From assembly GCA_022729705.1 (NCBI GenBank), contig DZAX01000008.1, positions 21,045 to 85,044 on the forward strand: a stretch of DNA of 64,000 nt, given 5' to 3'. The position numbers were made by a program, and so were the translations under genes. Source of the DNA: Helicobacter cetorum (GTDB lineage: Bacteria; Campylobacterota; Campylobacteria; Campylobacterales; UBA6016). The notes beneath the pieces were generated by a model. The model was not told where the DNA came from. It ran no database searches and was given only the letters and a program-made list of their open reading frames with translations. Position 1 is the stretch's first letter. Every line of letters begins with the position of its first letter. This document shows positions 43,108 through 50,621 of the stretch, in pieces.

Positions 43108-45179
43108 TATAGCGTTTTTAAAAAAGACAAAGATGATAATGCTCTGGATATTTCTATGTTAAAAAACTTCAAAAACTCACCAATTTGTTTTGCTAATTCT
43201 CTATCATGTATTATCTGGGTTGCTTTTGATAAATAGTCTTCGCAATTTGTAGCTATTGTATACTCAAATAAAAACTTATCTTTATATCTCGGTACTTTAT
43301 CATACTTACCAGAAGATAGTATTAAATTCATAATATCTAGTTGAGCATAATATTCTACACTTGCTTTAATCCATTTGAGATACTCATCTTCAGAATCTAA
43401 TTCAGGCACTAAACCAATAACCGGTTTACCTTTTGCATAAAACTCTTCAGTTGACATACCCTGCTCTAGAGGAAACGTGCCTAACCATAAATCTATAATA
43501 TGCCCATAAATATGTGCATCAACAAACCCCGGCATATAAAACCTATCCGAAATACCTAGCTTTTCTACTTTTGCCCTTATATTGTCAACATTTCCAGCTC
43601 CAGCGGCTATAAATATTGTATTTTGATTTTGGTGCATTATCTCGGCTATAAGCTGCAAATATTCGTCACTATCCACCTTGATAAGCCTGCCTATTACACC
43701 CAAAATAAAGACATTATTTGGATATTTTGATTTTTCATTTTCTATAATCCTTTTATCAATAAAAGGATTTAAAAACTCCATATCAGTTGCTACTGCAAAG
43801 TGCTTATATTCTCCATACATACTCATATTGCAGTGACTTATGGTATCGTCAATACCGTCTATATCGTACATATAGTTTCCATGACTCCAAAATATCTGTT
43901 TAGGTGCACATCTGCCTGCCACCAAAAAGTCATTAATATCATAAGATGCACCGTGTATCATAATATCCACGCCATCATTTATAATCTTTTGGCGAATATA
44001 TAAAGCTTTATCAAGATGGCTATGATAAAAGCCGTCAGCATAAAATGGTTCTGCTCCATCAAATATCTCTATACCAAGCTTGCGTACAGAATCGATGCAT
44101 TCTGGAGCATCATTACTTTTTTCGAAATAACCCATTGAATATATCGTGATTACAAAATTTTTTCTAAACTCTTCATTTGAATACAAAGCTTTCAATAGAG
44201 AATATGCAACCTTAAATGGAGCATTTTCGACGAGCCTATCCCAAAGCAAACCTATAAGCTTTTTTCCGTCGCTTTGTTGTGACTTGCATTTTACAAGCCC
44301 TGCCCTCTCCACCCACTCTTTATAATATCCTGCCGCCGGTATATCTATCTCATCATTAAACATCTTCCACTCTTCTTGAGTCTGAAAACTATTCCCCATC
44401 TTATGATAAATAAAAAAGTGAACATACATAGCTTCATCGCACTCATCACGCTTGATGTGCTCATAAAAAATATCTTTCCAAAGAGGATAAAAAAACGTCC
44501 ACGAAGAGTGATTGAAATATTTTTCAACCCCCCATAAAGAATGGAGAGACCAATTAAAAACTGATCGCCTTACAGTCTTATCGAGTGCAAAATAACTCTC
44601 TTTGTTCCATACTTTTTTTAATACTTCAAAAGTTTCGTTGATATCTATATCAATATGATTTATAAAATCAGTTACTAAAAGTGAAAAACTTATATGACTA
44701 ATCTCCATAAAGTTAAGCTTCATGGAAGCACTAAGAAATTTTTCATAAGCATCCGACCTAGAGTTTGCCATAGCGGCAAAAAAACCCAATACAATCAAAA
44801 ATACACGCTCAGTATCCGTAATCCCTTCAGAATATAGATTCTGTTCTACAAAACGCTCATATCCTACAAATCTAGAATCTTCGGTTAATGTGCAAAGACG
44901 AAACAAAGCGTACAAATAAATTACATTTTGTTCCGGTACATCTCCTTTTGCCAATAGCAACTCGTATGTTTTATCCCTCAAAAGATAACAAACAGAATAA
45001 AGTTCATGGGAAGCTTCGATATTTTTAAACTTGCAAACCTTACCTAAAATTTCTATGAATTCGTTTAGTTTGACCGAAGAATCGATTTTTTTTAAATATA
45101 AATTAGCTTCTATACAAAAATCATCCCCGTCAAGAGCGTTGCACGCATTTATAAAGTTCTGCTCATCAATTATTGTCAT
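43104..45179 (-). CDS. Large GT-B glycosyltransferase with helical N-terminal domain
   Basis: 691 residues. The first about 330 are helical with no clear TPR consensus. From there a GT-B part starts (FVITIYSMGYFEKSNDAPEC), then IFWSHGNYMYDIDGIDDTIS (about 435) and the donor-domain end WLGTFPLEQGMSTEEFYAKG (about 580). The layout is reminiscent of OGT/SPINDLY-like GT41 and of flagellin-modifying Maf-neighbour transferases, so protein glycosylation is possible. The identification as a glycosyltransferase is firm by fold pattern only; function is open. Confidence 0.65.
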   Translation of the reverse strand: MTIIDEQNFINACNALDGDDFCIEANLYLKKIDSSVKLNEFIEILGKVCKFKNIEASHELYSVCYLLRDKTYELLLAKGDVPEQNVIYLYALFRLCTLTEDSRFVGYERFVEQNLYSEGITDTERVFLIVLGFFAAMANSRSDAYEKFLSASMKLNFMEISHISFSLLVTDFINHIDIDINETFEVLKKVWNKESYFALDKTVRRSVFNWSLHSLWGVEKYFNHSSWTFFYPLWKDIFYEHIKRDECDEAMYVHFFIYHKMGNSFQTQEEWKMFNDEIDIPAAGYYKEWVERAGLVKCKSQQSDGKKLIGLLWDRLVENAPFKVAYSLLKALYSNEEFRKNFVITIYSMGYFEKSNDAPECIDSVRKLGIEIFDGAEPFYADGFYHSHLDKALYIRQKIINDGVDIMIHGASYDINDFLVAGRCAPKQIFWSHGNYMYDIDGIDDTISHCNMSMYGEYKHFAVATDMEFLNPFIDKRIIENEKSKYPNNVFILGVIGRLIKVDSDEYLQLIAEIMHQNQNTIFIAAGAGNVDNIRAKVEKLGISDRFYMPGFVDAHIYGHIIDLWLGTFPLEQGMSTEEFYAKGKPVIGLVPELDSEDEYLKWIKASVEYYAQLDIMNLILSSGKYDKVPRYKDKFLFEYTIATNCEDYLSKATQIIHDRELAKQIGEFLKFFNIEISRALSSLSFLKTLY

Positions 45180-45227
45180 TTTCTCTCTTCTATCTTTATT
45201 TATACCACACTATATCGGAGATGAGCT

Positions 45228-46250
45228 TTATTTTTCCACCCCATTCCACACGAGAGCTTCCCCTTTTTTCAAATCCATAGTCGCCCTTTTACCAATAATC
45301 TCCCTCAAAAACCTAGGATGAAGTCCAAACCCAGGTCGAACCGAGCGAATATTGGTTTCATCCAAAACCTCCCCCGCTCTTATATCCTCCGCTACAAAGA
45401 GACTTCTAGCAAACTCTCTTGATTTTTTGCCCTTTTCGCTTAGCTCATAGCTTATGCGCCCCATCAGCTTTTTTGCGTCCCTCGCTGCGTCCGCCATCTC
45501 TTTAAACTCATGCGGCTCAAGGCTAAAAGAGCTATCCGCCCCGCCGTCTGCACGTCTTAGCGTAAAGTGCTTCTCAATAACGCAAGCACCGTAAGCAACC
45601 GCCACAACCGGAGCCGCTATGCTCATAGAGTGATCAGAAAGCCCGACTTTTACGCCAAAACGTTTTTGCATATCCGGCATAGTAAGTAGATTCATCTCTT
45701 CAAGCGGCGCGGGATAGCTTGATGTGCACTTAAGAAGCGTAATATCTTCATTGCCGACTTCCTTGCAAGCCTCTATCGCAAGCTCTATATCCTCCAAAGT
45801 CGCCACGCCGGTGGAGATAATCATCGGTCTGCCCTTTGAAGCGGTGTAACGAATAAGCGGCGTATCAGTAATCTCAAAAGAGGCTATCTTGTAAGCGCAA
45901 GGCTCTAGCTCTTCCAAAAAATCAACGGCGCTTTTGTCAAACGGAGATGAGAATATCTCAAGACCCAAACTTCTAGCATAAGCAAAAAGCTCAGGATGCC
46001 ACTCCCACGGAGTCATCGCCTCCTTATAAAGCTCATACAGCCGCCTTCCATCCCAAACAGTGCCTTGCTTTATCGTAAAATGCTCGTTATCACAATCAAG
46101 CGTAATCGTATCAGGCGTATAAGTCTGAAGCTTCACCGCATCCGCCCCCGATTCATGCGCCGCCTTAATTATCTCTTTTGCTCTTTGCAAATCTCCATTG
46201 TGGTTTGCCGATAGTTCGGCTATGATAAATAGCTCTTTTCCAAAAATCAT
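45228..46250 (-). CDS. pseI: Pseudaminic acid synthase
   Basis: 340 residues. FIIAELSANHNGDLQRAKEI (N-terminal PEP and metal region), LKCTSSYPAPLEEMNLLTMP, VGLSDHSMSIAAPVVAVAYG and EKHFTLRR give the NeuB/PseI barrel, and the SAF domain follows as DIRAGEVLDETNIRSVRPG. AELSANHNG rather than AEIGxNHNG is the PseI variant. It condenses 6-deoxy-AltdiNAc with phosphoenolpyruvate to pseudaminic acid. The other five pse activities are encoded upstream at 46.9-54.7 kb. Confidence 0.92.
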   Translation of the reverse strand: MIFGKELFIIAELSANHNGDLQRAKEIIKAAHESGADAVKLQTYTPDTITLDCDNEHFTIKQGTVWDGRRLYELYKEAMTPWEWHPELFAYARSLGLEIFSSPFDKSAVDFLEELEPCAYKIASFEITDTPLIRYTASKGRPMIISTGVATLEDIELAIEACKEVGNEDITLLKCTSSYPAPLEEMNLLTMPDMQKRFGVKVGLSDHSMSIAAPVVAVAYGACVIEKHFTLRRADGGADSSFSLEPHEFKEMADAARDAKKLMGRISYELSEKGKKSREFARSLFVAEDIRAGEVLDETNIRSVRPGFGLHPRFLREIIGKRATMDLKKGEALVWNGVEK

Positions 46251-46277
46251 TTCAAAATCCCATTATTCAACTACAAA

Positions 46278-46373
46278 TTAGCGTTTGTCAGAAATATGCG
46301 TAGCTTCCCAGCTACTATAAAGCAAGATGCAAATAGCAAATAAAAATACGCCTACAACCAAAAACTCTTTCAT
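46278..46373 (-). CDS. 31-residue single-pass membrane peptide
   Basis: ORF MKEFLVVGVFLFAICILLYS followed by SWEATHISDKR. One hydrophobic stretch (about 4-21) and a charged tail. ATG overlaps the stop of the next gene (ATGA). No known family; plausible small membrane protein made together with the 77-residue one. Confidence 0.4.
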   Translation of the reverse strand: MKEFLVVGVFLFAICILLYSSWEATHISDKR

Positions 46374-46603
46374 TTTTTTACATCCCTCATCTCTCTTATT
46401 TTTTTCATAGCTGAACGATTTATAATCAAGACCCCAATAGATATTCCAAAGACAGCGATTACAGCTGAATACACCAAAGCGCTTTTTTGTATCTCATAAT
46501 TTAACGCTAACCATCCAATTGGAGCAAAATCCGCTACAACCAATACGTTTAGCCATCTGCCAAGCCAATCTATCTCGCCTTTTATTTCGTCCAATTTACC
46601 CAT
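46370..46603 (-). CDS. 77-residue membrane protein
   Basis: An amphipathic start (MGKLDEIKGEIDWLGRWLNV) then two hydrophobic segments (VLVVADFAPIGWLAL and SAVIAVFGISIGVLII) and a basic tail RSAMKKIREMRDVKK. I do not recognise a family. It lies between a ribbon-helix-helix-like gene and the 31-residue peptide, forming a small cassette inserted between pseI and pseGH. Confidence 0.55.
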   Translation of the reverse strand: MGKLDEIKGEIDWLGRWLNVLVVADFAPIGWLALNYEIQKSALVYSAVIAVFGISIGVLIINRSAMKKIREMRDVKK

Positions 46604-46630
46604 TATTAAAATCTCGACAAAAAAGTTTTT

Positions 46631-46909
46631 TCATAATTCGCTAGCCATTATCTCTTTTATTTTTTGAACAACTTTTACTTCGTCTGGCGCATATTGATCC
46701 AAAAATGAGTTGCTTGCGCTTTTTTTGATGGACTCCGTTAACGTCTCAAACGCTTTTAGCTTATTGCGTTTTTCTATCTCAACATAACGCTCCTCAATAA
46801 GCTCTTTTAGAGCTGTATCTACAGAGGTTCGCATAAAACGCGCCAACTCTTCAAGGTGTTCGGCGACGCTTTGTTCAAATATAAAGCTTTTTTGCACGGT
46901 TACGCCCAT
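46631..46909 (-). CDS. Small ribbon-helix-helix-like protein (antitoxin type)
   Basis: 92 residues. VTVQKSFIFEQSVAEHLEEL and ARFMRTSVDTALKELIEERY follow the beta-helix-helix pattern of CopG-type DNA-binding proteins. A long charged helix follows. No toxin gene is next to it; neighbours are membrane peptides. It could be an orphan antitoxin or a small regulator. Confidence 0.5.
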   Translation of the reverse strand: MGVTVQKSFIFEQSVAEHLEELARFMRTSVDTALKELIEERYVEIEKRNKLKAFETLTESIKKSASNSFLDQYAPDEVKVVQKIKEIMASEL

Positions 46910-46921
46910 ATTCGACTCCTT

Positions 46922-48331
46922 TTATCTTTTTAGATAATAATTTCTCTCATCTTCCGCGTACACTTCAAACCCAAGTTTTTTGTGAAGCCCAAATGATTTA
47001 ACGTTGGTTTTTAGCACAGTAGATGTTACCCGCTCTATATCGCCTATTTTAGCCGCAAAACTCAAAAACTTTTCGCACATTCTAGCGCCAAGCCCAAAAC
47101 CAAGCAAGTTTTTACGAAAAATATAAAATCCAAACTCGCCGCTTTTTCCATCAAGCCTGAGGTTGCACACGCCAAACGGTTCGCCGTTTACAAAAGCTAT
47201 AAAAGTTTTTTTGGAGCTATTTTCTTTTATACTTTTTAGCCACGCCTCGTGTTCGCTCTCGCTTATCTCATGCGTCGTCGTCATCTGCTCTCTCACAAAC
47301 GGTTCGTTTCGCCAAGTCCTAAGAGCTTTTTGCGTCTCTTTGTCACAACCTAGTATATTCTCAAATACTATTTCGCTTTTTTCAAGAGCTGAGGAGATTA
47401 GAATATTCGCCGTACGCGCTGCGCCGCCACTGTCAAGCGCCCTTCGTTGTTTGCCAAAACGCAATTTTTTAAGAGAGTTTTCAAATCTATACCAAAAAAA
47501 TCTATCGTCTAGTAAAACCGCATTTTCAACCCCATCGCACAAGCTTTGTTGATTAGATTCGCTCAAAACACCAATAGAGTCTAATCCGACCGCAAACGCC
47601 TCATAAAGTGTTTGAGAGCATGAAAATACACCTATATCGCTTTTTTGCATCAACTCACGAAACTTTTTTGCGTCAAGAGAGCCAAAATAGGATATTTGCC
47701 CCTCTCTCTTTCGCTTTGGTTTTTTTCCTTTTACCACGCTTATTTCAAGTTTTTTGTGGTTTTTTACAAGTATGGAGGAGATTTTTTTTGCGGCGTTTTT
47801 ATTGTCGGCTCCGCCAAATGAGAGCAGAATATTGCGTGGCGTTTTTACTCTCTTCTTCGCTCTTTTTGCTCTAAACTCTTTTCTCAAAATAACATATTTG
47901 GAGCCTAGCAGACAAGCCGCTTTTTGATTTGAGTAAGCTAGATTTGCGGCTCCAAAAGCGGCGTTTAGCACAAATCCATCTGGATAAACGACTCTATTGA
48001 AGTCATCAAAAAAGAGTGTTGTTTTTGCGTTTTTGCTTATAAGCTCCATCGTCTCTTTTTTGGCGTGGTAGCTATCCACAACGGCTATATCAATATCTTG
48101 AAGTTGCGGCAAACTATCCCACTCAAAATCCAAAACATCGCCTACAAAAATAGGGAGCGAACCGCTTTTGCAAACAAAAAAGAGCGTCTCAAAACCTCTG
48201 CCGCAAAACTCCTCCGCCAAAGCTTTGCAACGCACAATATGCCCAAACCCCTTAGCGCCGCCGCCCTCGGTAAAAAAAGCGACCCTTAGCAAAGTTGGAG
48301 CGCTTTGTAAATAAGCTCCGCCGTCTCCCAA
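46922..48331 (-). CDS. pseG: Fusion PseG-PseH: UDP-sugar hydrolase + N-acetyltransferase
   Basis: 469 residues. Residues about 15-310 are PseG-like: AFFTEGGGAKGFGHIVRCKAL (the G.GHxxRc motif with the catalytic His), FFDDFNR, LLSFGGADNKNAAKKISSIL and SCSQTLYEAFAVGL (GT-B/MurG-like). Residues about 320-469 are a GNAT domain with TWRNEPFVREQMTTTHEISE and LGFGLGARMCEKFLS, matching PseH. It would acetylate the C4 amino sugar and then remove UDP. The ATG overlaps pseF by 46 bases; TTG 48292 would give a start nearer to the normal PseG N-terminus. Confidence 0.87.
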   Translation of the reverse strand: MGDGGAYLQSAPTLLRVAFFTEGGGAKGFGHIVRCKALAEEFCGRGFETLFFVCKSGSLPIFVGDVLDFEWDSLPQLQDIDIAVVDSYHAKKETMELISKNAKTTLFFDDFNRVVYPDGFVLNAAFGAANLAYSNQKAACLLGSKYVILRKEFRAKRAKKRVKTPRNILLSFGGADNKNAAKKISSILVKNHKKLEISVVKGKKPKRKREGQISYFGSLDAKKFRELMQKSDIGVFSCSQTLYEAFAVGLDSIGVLSESNQQSLCDGVENAVLLDDRFFWYRFENSLKKLRFGKQRRALDSGGAARTANILISSALEKSEIVFENILGCDKETQKALRTWRNEPFVREQMTTTHEISESEHEAWLKSIKENSSKKTFIAFVNGEPFGVCNLRLDGKSGEFGFYIFRKNLLGFGLGARMCEKFLSFAAKIGDIERVTSTVLKTNVKSFGLHKKLGFEVYAEDERNYYLKR

Positions 48332-48978
48332 TCCTCGGGCGTATCTATATCAACCGCCAATTTTCTATCAAGCTTGACGGCTATAGAGTTTTCGCCAAAG
48401 ATGGGAAGCTGTGAGCAAAAAGCGTCTCTTCTACCAAAATAAAACTGCGCCCCATCTCTATAAGCCTCCGGCAAATCTTGACTTCTTTTTGAGAAGTTTT
48501 CAGGAAAAAACATCTCAACACCGCCGCCATCTAATATGCGAAAGGAGCGAAATATAGGAGCCTCAAAGCTAGCCGCACTAAAGCTATATTCGTTTAACGG
48601 CGAGCTATTAAGAGCCAAAAACCCGTTTAAAAGTGCTTCAACACTCAAAAAAACAGATGTCGGATATACGCAACACGCAATCTCCACCTCATCATAGTTT
48701 TTTTCAAGCTCTTTTATGGCGTGCGCTATTACAGGCACGGTGCCTGTAAAGTCATCGGCAAGCTCTTTTGGTCTCAAAAAAGGAATCTTAGCGCCATGCT
48801 CCATAGCCACATCCGCAATCTCTTCATCATCTGTAGATACGATTACCTCGTCAAACAACCCGCTTCTTATCGCGGTCTCTATCGGATAAGAGATGATTGG
48901 ACGACCCAAAAAATCTTTTATATTTTTGCGCGGAATTCTCTTTGAACCACCGCGCGCCGGAATAATGCAGACTCTCAT
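48286..48978 (-). CDS. pseF: Pseudaminic acid cytidylyltransferase
   Basis: 230 residues. CIIPARGGSKRIPRKNIKDF is the CMP-sugar synthetase signature, VIVSTDDEEIADVAMEHGAK and VDIDTPEDWETAELIY are the other core motifs. Length and motifs agree with PseF/NeuA. It activates pseudaminic acid with CTP for transfer to flagellin Ser/Thr. Four-base overlap with the ORF6N gene upstream, so the inserted genes and the pse genes are cotranscribed. Confidence 0.9.
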   Translation of the reverse strand: MRVCIIPARGGSKRIPRKNIKDFLGRPIISYPIETAIRSGLFDEVIVSTDDEEIADVAMEHGAKIPFLRPKELADDFTGTVPVIAHAIKELEKNYDEVEIACCVYPTSVFLSVEALLNGFLALNSSPLNEYSFSAASFEAPIFRSFRILDGGGVEMFFPENFSKRSQDLPEAYRDGAQFYFGRRDAFCSQLPIFGENSIAVKLDRKLAVDIDTPEDWETAELIYKALQLC

Positions 48979-49553
48979 ATTTGCCTCCTCAAAAATCCTA
49001 TAGTCTCAATCTCTTGAGCTGCTTTTATCTCAAGTATCATCTCTTCAAGTATTGTTATAACGTCCGCCGTGGCGATTAGCCTCTCTTTTGTCCACTCTTT
49101 ATTTTTGATTACTTCCGTTTTTAGTTCTGAGATTTGCTTGTACAAGTCGCCGTTGTCCGCTAGATATTGGCGCATTTTTGCGAATGTGCGCATTATAGCC
49201 AGCGTCGTCTCGGTCGCCTTTTGGCTTTTAAGTACCGTTGCCAACATATAAACACCCTGCTCGGTAAATACTTTTGGAACGCTCCTTCTTCCACCCCAAC
49301 TTGAGGTCGAAATTTTCGACTTCAAGTTTTGCTCTTCATTTAAGGTCGAAATTTTCGACCTTAAAGATTCCCACTCATCGCCGCCAAGCTCAAACATCAA
49401 ATCTAACGGAAATTTATCGGGATTATTTTTGACCGCCTCGTTTATCCGCTTTGTCTCCACCCCGTACAACTCGGCTATATCGGAGTCTAGCATTACATCA
49501 ACGCCTCTGATGTTGTGGATTTTTGTTTGGATTTCGACTATGTTATTGCTCAT
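48975..49553 (-). CDS. ORF6N-domain protein
   Basis: 192 residues. IHNIRGVDVMLDSDIAELYG and ETKRINEAVKNNPDKFP form the ORF6N DNA-binding domain, and FTEQGVYMLATVLKS follows. The C-terminal half is a helix pair. These proteins occur in phages and accessory islands. A duplicated segment SKIST is encoded by two copies of an inverted repeat (49306-49320, 49345-49359). It sits next to the restriction-modification genes and may regulate them, an inference. Confidence 0.75.
   Translation of the reverse strand: MSNNIVEIQTKIHNIRGVDVMLDSDIAELYGVETKRINEAVKNNPDKFPLDLMFELGGDEWESLRSKISTLNEEQNLKSKISTSSWGGRRSVPKVFTEQGVYMLATVLKSQKATETTLAIMRTFAKMRQYLADNGDLYKQISELKTEVIKNKEWTKERLIATADVITILEEMILEIKAAQEIETIGFLRRQI
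49306..49359. repeat. Duplicated 15-base inverted repeat inside ORF6N gene
   Basis: GTCGAAATTTTCGAC occurs at 49306-49320 and 49345-49359 with 39-base period. Each has 7-base arms around one central base, and each encodes the SKIST-type repeat of the protein. The direct plus inverted symmetry is more than coding needs. Confidence 0.55.
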
Positions 49554-49559
49554 CTTGTT

Positions 49560-50621
49560 TTAAATCTTTTTGTATTTGAGATATTGGCTCAGCTTTTCAA
49601 ATTCTATTTTTTTGATGTAGTTTTCCATGTATTCATAGTCTGGCTCATTTTTTGAGCTTATTGGGAGAAGTATTTTCTCTCTCTTAATTCTGTCGTCATT
49701 AATTTCTCTATTAAAACTATATTTTTCGCCAAATCTTTTGGTCGCTTGAGAAATAAACAAATAAACATATCTATTAAAATTAGGATTATGCAATTTTGTA
49801 ACATGGTCACTAGCAACAAAAGAAAAAGGCTGATAAAATGAGGCTCCTACACTACCACTATTTGCAATTGTAATGCAGTCTGAAAATACCCTGACACTGT
49901 CTTTATTGCCAACAAAGCAATCAACACCATTGTTTATAGCTGTTGATGAAACATAAGGAATTTTGCCAATTTTGTGGTTGTCTTTCTTTAATCTTTTACC
50001 TCTTTGAATATCAATAAAAATATTATTAATGGAAAATTCTTTCCACTCTTTTTCATTGAGCGGTTTTACTTCCTTGTAATCCTTGAGTTTATCAAGTTTT
50101 TTATGTGCAAATTTTGCGTATTCCTCTAGCTTTTCTTGCTCTTTGGCTCGCATAAATTGCTCCATAAAAGCATAGTCTGGTTTGCCATGTGAAGTTGTAG
50201 GAAGTAAGATTTTTTCTCTTGAAATTCTCTTGTCATTACGAATATAGCCGTAACTATACCTATCGCTACATTTATTTATTAGAGCAACAGTAAATAGTCC
50301 AAAATATCTATCCAATGTATCTTTTTCAATTACAGAAACATTGTTTGACGGAATGAAATCATTTCCTTTATAGACAGCGTCACCAACAGAACCTTCACCT
50401 GTTTTTATTAAACAAATCGCATTTTTTTTAACAAGTTTATCTTTGTATTTTTTATTGGCAAAAAGCACATTACCATTGTTTTTTGATGTTGCGCCCACAA
50501 CATCAAAAACTGCGTTGCGTCGACCAATACTAGTTGTATTAACTGTGCCGTATTTCTTGATATGAAACATATTATCGCAAATGAGATAGTGGTCTTCCCA
50601 TCTAATATTTTCAAGCTTCAT
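49560..50621 (-). CDS. Type I-like specificity subunit (S) of a restriction-modification system
   Basis: About 353 residues with two target-recognition halves, each closing with a conserved helix pattern: LPTTSHGKPDYAFMEQFM ... and LPISSKNEPDYEYMENYI. Start ATG 50621 (MKLENIRWEDHYL) is favoured over GTG 50648 since the overlap with the methylase drops to 11 bases. The half-length spacers and the partner with built-in nuclease match the B subunit of BcgI-type systems. No separate hsdR gene is seen. Confidence 0.8.
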   Translation of the reverse strand: MKLENIRWEDHYLICDNMFHIKKYGTVNTTSIGRRNAVFDVVGATSKNNGNVLFANKKYKDKLVKKNAICLIKTGEGSVGDAVYKGNDFIPSNNVSVIEKDTLDRYFGLFTVALINKCSDRYSYGYIRNDKRISREKILLPTTSHGKPDYAFMEQFMRAKEQEKLEEYAKFAHKKLDKLKDYKEVKPLNEKEWKEFSINNIFIDIQRGKRLKKDNHKIGKIPYVSSTAINNGVDCFVGNKDSVRVFSDCITIANSGSVGASFYQPFSFVASDHVTKLHNPNFNRYVYLFISQATKRFGEKYSFNREINDDRIKREKILLPISSKNEPDYEYMENYIKKIEFEKLSQYLKYKKI

